DNA of 6,691 nt from Bacteroidota bacterium (GTDB lineage: Bacteria > Bacteroidota > Bacteroidia > Flavobacteriales > Flavobacteriaceae), in NCBI GenBank assembly GCA_004356305.1, contig SMXJ01000023.1, positions 1 to 6,691 on the forward strand, written 5' to 3'. This document shows positions 1-6,650 of the stretch, piece by piece. The notes beneath the pieces were generated by a model that worked only from the letters and a program-made list of their open reading frames with translations, was not told the origin of the DNA and searched no databases. Position 1 is the stretch's first letter. The number at the start of each line of letters is the position of its first letter. The translations under genes were made by a program, and so were the position numbers.

Positions 1-557
1 TGAAAAAGATATTTTTAACGTCTATTCTATACTCGGTTTGTATCATTGCTTTTAGTCAAGCGAAAGTTTATGATGGAAAATTAATTGTTGGAACTGCTGA
101 ATCTGAATTGATCGGAAAAGACATTTCGGACTTACAACTTATCAACTTGAAGGAGGAGACGATTGCAATGAACTTTTTTAAAGGGAAATACCTTTACGTG
201 GATTTTTGGTTCACAGGCTGCAAGCCATGTATTGCAGAGGTCCCTTCAGCTAGGGAACTGGAAGATAAATTACAGGATAAAGATATCGTTTTCGTGAACA
301 TCTCATTTGATCTTTCACAAGACAAATGGAAGGAATCTGTTAAAAAATTTGAAATAACGGGAGAAAACCTATGGGTCGGTTCAATTGAAAAAAGAGATGT
401 ATGGACAGCAGAGTATAAAATGACGGTATTTCCTAGATATTGGATAGTGAATCCTGATGGAATAATTCTCCACCCTGATGCGGAACGACCTAGTAAATAT
501 CTTGAAATAGAAGGACTCTTAGAACGAGACATAGAAACGGTCTCTAACATCCGCTAA
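1..557 (+). CDS. Secreted TlpA/ResA-like thioredoxin-fold protein (5' end lacks one base)
   Basis: The reading frame is open from the first bases. The window begins with TGAAAAAG, so the start is almost certainly an ATG whose A lies just outside, giving a 185-residue protein. Residues 1-21 form a Sec signal peptide: KK, a hydrophobic core IFLTSILYSVCIIAF, then a likely cut after SQA. There is no lipobox, so the product should be periplasmic. A redox motif GCKPC follows (Cys74 and Cys77), inside FWFTGCKPC, a form typical of Bacteroidota TlpA-like proteins. The cis-proline motif is TVFP (Pro145). By family, it would be a thiol-disulfide oxidoreductase acting on cysteines of exported proteins; its partner is unknown. 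Length is normal for the family. The stop codon (555-557) lies inside the left arm of the putative attC site, an arrangement common for integron cassette genes. A TTG at 108 or an ATG at 168 as start would remove the signal peptide and is unlikely. Confidence 0.92.
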   Translation, partial: KKIFLTSILYSVCIIAFSQAKVYDGKLIVGTAESELIGKDISDLQLINLKEETIAMNFFKGKYLYVDFWFTGCKPCIAEVPSARELEDKLQDKDIVFVNISFDLSQDKWKESVKKFEITGENLWVGSIEKRDVWTAEYKMTVFPRYWIVNPDGIILHPDAERPSKYLEIEGLLERDIETVSNIR

Positions 558-659
558 AAATCCATAGGCTAATGAACTTCTTGCAAAGGGCATTTGAATC
601 CGATATTTTTATGGAAGTAAACAGACGGCAAGCCTATGGATTTTAGCTTGGCGTTGGGC
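542..659 (+). repeat. Putative integron attC recombination site (imperfect inverted repeat)
   Basis: Seen directly: the left arm GCTAAAAATCCATAGGCT (553-570) pairs with the right arm AGCCTATGGATTTTAGC (631-647) over 17 positions with one bulged A, around a 60-base loop. Outside the arms lie short unpaired spacers (549-552 and 648-652). Beyond them are CTCTAAC (542-548) and GTTGGGC (653-659). GTTGGGC fits the integron R' core GTTRRRY exactly. CTCTAAC fits RYYYAAC except at its first base and pairs with GTTGGGC through AAC/GTT plus G-T wobbles. The order R'', spacer, L'' with an extrahelical base, variable loop, L', spacer, R' is that of an attC site, and 118 bases is within the known size range. 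The integrase would cut the bottom strand at the G/TT of the R' box. The main alternative is an unrelated hairpin. No integrase gene is in the window, so this could be an integron array or a cluster of cassettes without an integrase. Confidence 0.68.
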
Positions 660-670
660 GTAATCGAAAC

Positions 671-769
671 ATGAAAACAGACAAACGCAGTTCTACAGCA
701 ATTTTGGTTACAAATGGAATATGGTGGTTAACAAATCACCAAAGTCTATCTGTTAAAGACTCAGAATAA
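671..769 (+). CDS. Possible 32-aa leader peptide ORF (unrecognised)
   Basis: An ATG 18 bases after the GTT of the attC-like site opens a 32-codon frame ending TAA at 767-769, 20 bases before the ATG of the hydrolase gene. The peptide starts MKTDKRSSTAILVTNG, has a Trp pair (WW) near its middle and ends in VKDSE. It has no signal peptide or recognised motif. Its position just inside the cassette boundary is where a cassette gene normally starts. It could act as a short translated leader helping ribosomes reach the next gene, or it could be chance: a frame of this length is not statistically surprising in AT-rich DNA. The stretch 660-789 otherwise shows no convincing TTG/TAnnTTTG Bacteroidota promoter and no RNA element. 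Reported mainly because it is the only coding candidate in this gap. Confidence 0.22.
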   Translation: MKTDKRSSTAILVTNGIWWLTNHQSLSVKDSE

Positions 770-789
770 ATACACAGGGCTGGTTACCT

Positions 790-2898
790 ATGTTACTCCA
801 AAAAAAACATATTATTCTACTATGGTTTTTCCTGAGCTTATTCTGTTTTAGGGTATTTGCACAGATATTGCAGTTCTTTTTCGGCTTTACTTTTCTCCCC
901 TCTTTTAATTCATTCCAAAGCGGCGCGTTGAGTTACCCCATTCTGGTAGTTTTTCAATTTTTAATAATTGTCCTATTGTTTCGCGTGTGCATAAGAGCTA
1001 CTCAAAGTAGAATTACTCCTAAAAAAAGAACCGGAAAAATCCTCATACACTTGGGATTATTGTATGCTTCCATAATGGTGTTGAGGTATGTCTTGAGAAT
1101 GTGGATTTATCCGGAAGAACGTTGGATTGGTGGTTGCATTCCCATTTTTTTCCATTTGATTCTGGCTGCATTTGTGTTTACACTTGGATTGCTTCACAAA
1201 CAGAACAGCGATCAGGAAGGAAAGGAAACTGTTGGGATAACCTTTACGATTTTAGTCTCCATCATTTATTTGCTAATACCGGTCTTTATTGGATACCAAA
1301 TATTACCAACGGTAATAGCAAGTAAATTGAATTGGAGGCCTTCCCAATACTATGTTGAAGAAAATAAGAAAGTAAAGATTGATGTAGGCGATAATGAGAC
1401 ACTTATCGCTGACGTTTACCGACCCAAAAACCTGAAATCGGCTCCAACCATACTTGTCAGGATTCCTCTTGATGACAATTTTAAGGGCAATTTTTTATCG
1501 AATTTATTAGGTAGGCTATGGGGTTCGAGAGGTTACAACGTAGTAATCCAAGGTGTACGAGGTCGATACGGTTCTTTTGGAGAGCACATCCCATTTCAAT
1601 CAGAAAGGGAAGATGGTATCAAAACAATCGAATGGCTTAACCAACAAGATTGGCATAATGGAAAAATTGGTATGTGGGGTGGTTCCTATTTCGGATACAC
1701 TCAATGGGTATTGAGCGATCAAAAAGAATTAGGGTTTGCTGCCATGTTTACTCAAATATCCAGCTCCGATAATTACAATATGTTCTACGAAGGTGGGGCA
1801 TTTGGATTGGAAAGCGCGTTGTTTTGGGCAAGCAGATCATACACAAGTGAAGACACACCGCAATCGTATGAAACTCTTAGTAAAGGATATAAAGTCAGCG
1901 ACATTAGCCGATCCGATGATGAATCGGTACAAGACATACCTTTTTTTAACGATTGGGTAAAACATACTACTAAAGACGATTATTGGGAAAGCGCTGACGG
2001 ATCCGCCAGGTCAAAAAAATTGGAAGTTCCAATATATATGATGGCTGGTTGGTACGATGCCTACCTCTCTACACAAATTGAAGATTTTAATAACATTCAA
2101 ACACATTCAAGTAAAGAAATTGCTGATGCATGTAGATTGGTAATAGGTCCATGGAGTCACGCAAATACAGAAGTAATGCCCAATGGGTATGAGGATGAAA
2201 ATTATCGCTATGCAAGTATCAGACCCTCTCTCGATTGGTTTGACCATCACCTGCAAAACAGCAAGAAAGACATAGATGGAAAAGTTAGAATTTTTGTGAT
2301 GGGCATTAATGAATGGCGAACTGAAGATTCATTTCCACTAAAAAGAACCAACTATACAAGACTGTATTTAGGATCGGATTTCACGTTATCGTTTGATACT
2401 ACACCTACAGATAGCATTCAATATCATTACGATCCAGCCAACCCTGCCCCATCGATTGGTGGCCGTGTTCTAGGAAACAGAGCAGGTCCAAAGGATCAAT
2501 CAAAATTGTATTCTCGAGATGATGTATGTCTATTTAAGTCTGAAGTAATTAGGAAAGACCTTGAAGTAACAGGTAATATCCAACTCGAGTTGTTCGTTTC
2601 TTCTTCTTCAAACAACACAGATTTTACTGCAAAACTTGTAGACATTTACCCCGATGGTAGGTATATTATTATTTCTGAAGGAATTTTAAGAAAAAACTAT
2701 TCATCAAATACCAAAGAGAAAATAACGGTTAAGCTAAATGCTACAAGTAATGTATTTTTACGAGGTCACAGAGTTGGATTGGAAATATCCTCAAGTAGTC
2801 ACCCCAGATATGCACGAAACCTTAATGAGGCAGATCAAACAATTTACTATGGAGAATTATTTGCGTCTAATATATTACTGCCAATTATAGAAAATTGA
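790..2898 (+). CDS. Membrane-anchored CocE/NonD-type alpha/beta hydrolase (X-Pro dipeptidyl-peptidase S15 family)
   Basis: This 702-residue protein has two parts. The first 180 residues are very hydrophobic and carry about five membrane segments (about 6-35, 48-68, 85-104, 113-135, 147-177). From residue 190 on it is a CocE/PepX-like hydrolase. GGSYFG places the nucleophile at Ser299, GWYD places Asp423 and GPWSH places His457, the classic serine hydrolase triad of cocaine esterase and X-Pro peptidases. RGRYGSFGE (257-265) and the C-terminal jelly-roll segment around DFTAKLVDIYPDGR (611-624) support this. Family members cleave esters or amides (cocaine esterase, glutaryl-7-ACA acylase, X-Pro peptides); the substrate here is unknown. 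Most CocE relatives are soluble or secreted and about 550-620 residues long, so the membrane anchor is an addition. An in-frame stop at 754-756 excludes longer starts, and the ATG at 790 is the first choice. It leads the operon: the next ATG follows its stop by 2 bases. Confidence 0.93.
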   Translation: MLLQKKHIILLWFFLSLFCFRVFAQILQFFFGFTFLPSFNSFQSGALSYPILVVFQFLIIVLLFRVCIRATQSRITPKKRTGKILIHLGLLYASIMVLRYVLRMWIYPEERWIGGCIPIFFHLILAAFVFTLGLLHKQNSDQEGKETVGITFTILVSIIYLLIPVFIGYQILPTVIASKLNWRPSQYYVEENKKVKIDVGDNETLIADVYRPKNLKSAPTILVRIPLDDNFKGNFLSNLLGRLWGSRGYNVVIQGVRGRYGSFGEHIPFQSEREDGIKTIEWLNQQDWHNGKIGMWGGSYFGYTQWVLSDQKELGFAAMFTQISSSDNYNMFYEGGAFGLESALFWASRSYTSEDTPQSYETLSKGYKVSDISRSDDESVQDIPFFNDWVKHTTKDDYWESADGSARSKKLEVPIYMMAGWYDAYLSTQIEDFNNIQTHSSKEIADACRLVIGPWSHANTEVMPNGYEDENYRYASIRPSLDWFDHHLQNSKKDIDGKVRIFVMGINEWRTEDSFPLKRTNYTRLYLGSDFTLSFDTTPTDSIQYHYDPANPAPSIGGRVLGNRAGPKDQSKLYSRDDVCLFKSEVIRKDLEVTGNIQLELFVSSSSNNTDFTAKLVDIYPDGRYIIISEGILRKNYSSNTKEKITVKLNATSNVFLRGHRVGLEISSSSHPRYARNLNEADQTIYYGELFASNILLPIIEN

Positions 2899-2900
2899 AA

Positions 2901-5462
2901 ATGACTTTTAGAAACACACTTCCTTTTATAGTATATCCATGTACCATGATATTGTACATTGGCATGTTCTATTTTCTTAAGACTATGGAAGTTCATCTGC
3001 TTGCCTGCACTTACTTGCCGGTTGCTTTTGGTGCCGCTGCAATAACATTTTTTGAGCTGTATATTCCACATCAAAGAAACTGGATTGCCAACAAGAATGA
3101 TGTATGGAACGATGCATTGTTTCTTGTTACCGTGCAGATGATATTACCTAAGATTCTCACCTTTCTGGTCGCTATCGGGTTGCTTAAAGTGCTGAGCTTT
3201 TATGGTTGGCAAGTGGAAGCCCTTTGGCCACATCATTGGAATATCGCATTGCAAACAATTCTGATGGTTCTAATTGCCGATTTCCTTCGGTATTGGCTAC
3301 ACAGATTTTCACACGCAAATCCTACTCTTTGGAAGTTTCATGCTGTACATCATTCACCAAAAAAACTGTACTGGCTAAACGTAGGGCGTTTTCATCCAAT
3401 TGAAAAAGCGCTTCAATTTCTTTTTGATGCAATGCCCTTTATTATAGTTGGAGTAGGAGAAGAAGTTTTGGCACTATACTTTGTATTCTATGCTATCAAT
3501 GGGTTTTTTCAGCATTGTAACATTGAACTGCGGATGGGACTTTTGAATTTTGTCATAAGCGGACCCCAACTGCACCGCTGGCACCACTCCCGCAAAGCCG
3601 AAGAATCAAATACCAATTATGGAAATAATATTATCATCTGGGATATTGTATTTGGTACTTATTTTTTCCCAAAAGACCGGCTTGTGAATGAGTTGGGAAT
3701 GGTAAATCAATCATATCCCCTTGATTACATTTCACAAATGCAAACTCCTTTCTCGGGCAAAATTGATAAGGTAAATCTACCCCTCCAAAGCATAAGTGAT
3801 ATGGTGCTTAATAGGATGCTTAAGATCAAAATGTTCATTATTAAGCAAAAGCTTTACAAGCCGTTGGTAAAAAAATCGGAAGACCCTGTAAATACCCAAA
3901 ACAGAGTGATGCTTTCAATCATTAAACAAAATGAAAATACGGAATTCGGAATATCACATCGATTCACTGAAATCAAGGATTATGAAACCTTTAAAAACCA
4001 CATCCCTATTTGCGATTATGAGGACTTGAGATCTTACATTAAAAAGCAGGACAACGAGAAAGTACCGGTTCTTACTAGCACTATGCCATTCATGTATAAT
4101 CAAACAAGTGGAACAACAGGAACGCCCAAATATATTCCCATATTGAAGGAAACGATAGAAACCTTAAGGAAAACACAACAGGTGTTTTCCTATATTCAAT
4201 ACAAAGCATGTGCCGAAGCGTTTTACGGAAAGCTCTTGGGATTGGTAAGTCCGCCTATTGAAGGATATTTAGAATCTGGAACTCCTTATGGCAGTGCTTC
4301 GGGACACATTTATAAAACAATGCCATGGGTGGCCCAATTGAAGTATGTACTTCCCATAGAGGTTTTTGAAATCCAGAACTATGAAGTTAAGTACTATATG
4401 ATAAGCCGGCTGGCAGTTGAGCAAAAGAAAATCACCTATCTGGGCAGCGCAAACCCTTCGACTTTTCATAAACTCCTTGAAGTGATAAATAAAAACTATG
4501 AAAATATAGTTGCTGACATTTCAGCCGGCACATGCAAACATCTTGATACAGTAGACAATAACATAGCGGATGCCATTCGTAAAAGGCTTCGACCGAATAG
4601 TAAAAGATCGGCTGAACTGGCGACACTTATTAACGACAAGAACAAAGTCTCCTATTCAGACTTTTGGCCTTATCTTAAGTTGCTGGTAACCTGGACTGGC
4701 GGAAGCTGTGGTATATCACTAAATAGCATACTGCCCGAGTTCCCTGAAGAAATTAAGGTTTTTGACCTTGGCTATCTCTCCAGTGAAATGAGAGGCACTA
4801 TTACCGTTAACCCTGAAACCAACGATGGGCTGCCCACCATTCACGAAAACTTCTTTGAGTTTGTACAAAAAGAACACTGGGAACAGGAGAAAAGCAACTT
4901 CATCACGGTTGACCAACTCGAAATGGAAAAGGAGTATTATCTATTCGTGACAACTCCCACCGGTTTATATAGATACAATATGAACGACATAGTTTACGTA
5001 ACCGGAAAATTTAGGAATACCCCTACTTTCAAATTCCTACAGAAAGGAAAGGGCGTTACAAATATCACCGGTGAAAAACTTTACGAAAATCAGGTAATAG
5101 CAGCAATGAGCAGAATGGAAGCAGACCTGAAAATAAACATACGTTTTTATCTAATGCTTGCAAATGAAAACGATTCTAGATACGAACTTTACATGGAGCT
5201 TACTTCCGACATGCATATGGATATACCTACCGTTACCACCTTTTTGGATAATGCAATTCAAGAGGAAAACATTGAGTACAAAACCAAACGATCCAGTGTC
5301 CGCTTGAAACCCCTTGAAATATATCAGTTAAAGCAAGGTGCTTTTGAGTTATATAAGAAATATTATTTAGATCAGGGCCAACGAGAAGGACAATTCAAAC
5401 CCTTAATCCTTCAGTACAAAAAGGACTTAGCTTTCAACATTACTGAACATTGCATCAAATGA
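2901..5462 (+). CDS. Fusion: fatty acid hydroxylase/sterol desaturase domain + GH3 acyl-acid amido synthetase
   Basis: From the ATG at 2901 the product has 853 residues and two enzyme domains. Residues 1-260 are a membrane di-iron oxygenase of the fatty acid hydroxylase/sterol desaturase superfamily, with about five hydrophobic segments and all three histidine boxes: HRFSH (134-138), HAVHH (147-151) and HRWHH (225-229). Residues about 300-853 are a GH3-type adenylate-forming enzyme: ATP loop YNQTSGTTGTPKYIP (399-413), LGYLSSE (623-629), LYRYNMNDIV (689-698) and a late NITGEKL motif (721-727). GH3 enzymes activate a carboxylic acid with ATP and join it to an amino acid; plant members act on auxin and jasmonate, while bacterial substrates are mostly unknown. 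A TTG at 2895 would overlap the previous stop and add two residues; ATG is preferred. The last codon and stop overlap the next gene as ATGA, implying coupled translation. Both halves look intact. Domain identity is firm; the substrate is not. Confidence 0.94.
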   Translation: MTFRNTLPFIVYPCTMILYIGMFYFLKTMEVHLLACTYLPVAFGAAAITFFELYIPHQRNWIANKNDVWNDALFLVTVQMILPKILTFLVAIGLLKVLSFYGWQVEALWPHHWNIALQTILMVLIADFLRYWLHRFSHANPTLWKFHAVHHSPKKLYWLNVGRFHPIEKALQFLFDAMPFIIVGVGEEVLALYFVFYAINGFFQHCNIELRMGLLNFVISGPQLHRWHHSRKAEESNTNYGNNIIIWDIVFGTYFFPKDRLVNELGMVNQSYPLDYISQMQTPFSGKIDKVNLPLQSISDMVLNRMLKIKMFIIKQKLYKPLVKKSEDPVNTQNRVMLSIIKQNENTEFGISHRFTEIKDYETFKNHIPICDYEDLRSYIKKQDNEKVPVLTSTMPFMYNQTSGTTGTPKYIPILKETIETLRKTQQVFSYIQYKACAEAFYGKLLGLVSPPIEGYLESGTPYGSASGHIYKTMPWVAQLKYVLPIEVFEIQNYEVKYYMISRLAVEQKKITYLGSANPSTFHKLLEVINKNYENIVADISAGTCKHLDTVDNNIADAIRKRLRPNSKRSAELATLINDKNKVSYSDFWPYLKLLVTWTGGSCGISLNSILPEFPEEIKVFDLGYLSSEMRGTITVNPETNDGLPTIHENFFEFVQKEHWEQEKSNFITVDQLEMEKEYYLFVTTPTGLYRYNMNDIVYVTGKFRNTPTFKFLQKGKGVTNITGEKLYENQVIAAMSRMEADLKINIRFYLMLANENDSRYELYMELTSDMHMDIPTVTTFLDNAIQEENIEYKTKRSSVRLKPLEIYQLKQGAFELYKKYYLDQGQREGQFKPLILQYKKDLAFNITEHCIK

Positions 5463-6598
5463 GAATTCGGAATCTGAACATCCAATCGTTAAAAATTCCT
5501 TTCAAGGTTAACTTCAAGCATAGCAGTGCTGACCGAAATAAAACTAAATCTGTATTGGTATGTACTGAAACTTCAAATGGTCACATAGGTTTCGGTGAGG
5601 GCTGTCCCAGAGAATATGTAACCGGTGAAAGTATCAGTAGCTGCTTTAGGTTTTTCAACCAACATAAAAACCACCTTATAAGTTGCATCCATTCTATTAG
5701 TGACATAGAGAACTGGGTTTTACAGCATGAAGAAGAAATAGATAAGCTACCTTCTGCGTGGTGTGCAATAGAGCTTTCAATATTGGACGCCTTGTCGAAA
5801 GAGTTGTCACAGTCTGTAGAGAAAACTATTAATGCACCAGGTTTAGAGGGGCGTTTTCAATACACTGCTGTATTGGGAGATAGTTCAGCCGAAGTAATTC
5901 AAACTCAGACTACCCAATACAACAAATACGGGTTTAACGACTTTAAAGTAAAAATCACCGGAGACCCGGATATTGACAACGAAAAATTTAATATAATAAA
6001 TTCAACCGTACCCAATGCCAGGATCCGATTGGACGCAAACAATCTTTGGCAAAACTCACAGGATGTTTTAAAGTATATCGGTTCCATTTCCACAGAACTC
6101 TTTGCAATTGAAGAACCATTGCAAGCGATGGACTTTAAAGAATTAAGTGTGTTGCTCAAGAGCATCTCTGTACCGATCATACTCGATGAATCCTTTTATA
6201 ACAAACATCATTTCGACCACATATTGACGGACATTAGGAATGTAATAATCAACCTTCGTATTTCTAAAATGGGCGGCATTCTTCGTTCCAGACAAATCGC
6301 AAAACAAGCCACTCAGCGTCAGATTCCACTGATTATAGGAGCACAAGTGGGAGAAACCAGTATCCTGACAAGGGCAGCACTTACAATAGCAAACGAATAC
6401 AGGGAAAATATACTCGCCCAGGAAGGAGCTTACGGAACACTACTTTTAGAGTCAGACATCACTGACCAACCTCTAACTTTTGGAAAATATGGAAGGCTTG
6501 ACATTGCAAGAAACTTAGGTATAAAAGAATATGGATTTCAAATAAAATATAAACTAAAAGACTACGCCCAATCGAGTAGACGGCTGACGGTCAATTGA
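5459..6598 (+). CDS. Enolase-superfamily (MLE/dipeptide-epimerase-like) racemase, C-terminus rewritten by intron
   Basis: From the ATG at 5459, which overlaps the previous stop as ATGA, the product has 379 residues. An ATG at 5450 would add three residues. The enolase-superfamily active site is complete: KVK (Lys163 and Lys165), metal ligands Asp192 in RLDANN, Glu219 in IEEP and Asp243 in ILDES, and the opposite-face Lys270 in RISKMGG. Spacing matches L-Ala-D/L-Glu epimerase, with a lysine on each face for 1,1-proton transfer. Relatives include dipeptide epimerases, N-succinyl/N-acylamino acid racemases, muconate cycloisomerase and o-succinylbenzoate synthase, so specificity is open. It is presumably cytosolic and Mg-dependent. 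The first 370 residues are cassette-encoded. The intron boundary falls inside codon 371, so the last residues (SSRRLTVN) and the stop come from intron domain VI. The barrel looks complete and activity is probably kept. Confidence 0.92.
   Translation: MRIRNLNIQSLKIPFKVNFKHSSADRNKTKSVLVCTETSNGHIGFGEGCPREYVTGESISSCFRFFNQHKNHLISCIHSISDIENWVLQHEEEIDKLPSAWCAIELSILDALSKELSQSVEKTINAPGLEGRFQYTAVLGDSSAEVIQTQTTQYNKYGFNDFKVKITGDPDIDNEKFNIINSTVPNARIRLDANNLWQNSQDVLKYIGSISTELFAIEEPLQAMDFKELSVLLKSISVPIILDESFYNKHHFDHILTDIRNVIINLRISKMGGILRSRQIAKQATQRQIPLIIGAQVGETSILTRAALTIANEYRENILAQEGAYGTLLLESDITDQPLTFGKYGRLDIARNLGIKEYGFQIKYKLKDYAQSSRRLTVN
6566..6571 (+). other. Interrupted attC R'' core box (GCCCA + A)
   Basis: GCCCAA fits the start of the integron R'' box RYYYAAC. 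It is the reverse complement of the R' box at 653-659 apart from the last C, which should lie beyond the intron. Domain VI places the intron 3' end at about 6571/6570 on the minus strand, leaving the exon sequence TGGGCGTAG. Group IIC-attC introns insert in the bottom strand of attC at this box, so box, orientation and cut point agree. The downstream gene reads through the box, just as the gene at 1-557 reads through its own R'' box before stopping. The match is only six bases, so it rests on the surrounding context. Confidence 0.5.
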
Positions 6599-6616
6599 CC
6601 GCCAGTGCGCCTCTCA
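6571..6616 (-). ncRNA. Group II intron domain VI with branch-point adenosine
   Basis: On the minus strand, GAGAGGCG (6615-6608) pairs with CGUCU-A-CUC (6582-6574), leaving one bulged A at 6577. This A is seventh from the predicted intron end, the normal place for the lariat branch point. The distal stem is a self-complementary hairpin containing the palindrome GGTCAATTGACC (6589-6600). On the plus strand this same segment supplies the last codons and stop of the racemase gene. Confidence 0.8.
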
Positions 6617-6650
6617 CACCACCGTACGTACGGGTCTCGTATACGGCGGT
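6617..6650 (-). ncRNA. Group II intron domain V
   Basis: These are exactly 34 bases, the standard domain V length. On the minus strand, ACCGCCGTA pairs with TACGGTGGT over nine positions with a G-U wobble at the second triad position. A two-base CG bulge follows on the 3' side, then an upper stem UACG/CGUA closed by a short AGACC loop. The catalytic triad is CGC at the second to fifth positions of the lower stem. The domain binds the two catalytic metal ions of the ribozyme. All expected elements are present, so this copy may be active. Confidence 0.85.

Larger units (their letters stand above)
654..6570 (+). mobile_element. Putative multigene integron cassette (about 5.9 kb)
   Basis: The left boundary is the TT of GTTGGGC in the attC-like site. 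The right boundary is the box GCCCA(A) at 6566-6571, where a group II intron begins on the minus strand. TTGGGCGTA (654-662) is the exact reverse complement of TACGCCCAA (6563-6571). In a circular cassette these two ends sit together as the R' and R'' boxes of one attC, so their match is expected for a single excised-and-inserted unit. In contrast, the R'' at 542-548, which would belong to the neighbouring cassette, pairs with the same R' only through wobbles. Inside are three genes with essentially no gaps and room for no further attC. The size is far above the usual cassette size (roughly one gene), which is the main reason for caution. The L''/L' arms of the second attC would lie beyond the intron, outside the window. 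Confidence 0.5.

Noticed and set aside
151..170. Perfect AGGAGGAG followed at good spacing by an in-frame ATG at 168
   Set aside because: It would remove the signal peptide of the thioredoxin-like protein. The bases encode ordinary residues (KEE), and Bacteroidota rely little on Shine-Dalgarno sequences.
194..550. 118-codon open frame on the minus strand
   Set aside because: It lies fully inside the thioredoxin-like gene, which has strong family motifs; the antisense frame has no recognisable domain.
553..647. Inverted repeat as a Rho-independent terminator
   Set aside because: The loop is 60 bases, the T run is short and lies inside the stem, and the attC anatomy explains the repeat better.
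722..741. Five-base hairpin TGGTG / CACCA upstream of the hydrolase gene
   Set aside because: It is too short and common to be meaningful by itself in this AT-rich gap.
660..789. Bacteroidota promoter (TTG / TAnnTTTG) ahead of the operon
   Set aside because: The nearest resemblance, TACCTATG at 787-794, overlaps the start codon and has no suitable -33 partner; no promoter can be supported.
2895..2903. TTG start at 2895 overlapping the hydrolase stop
   Set aside because: An ATG two codons later is a stronger start and leaves only a two-base gap; the difference is two residues.
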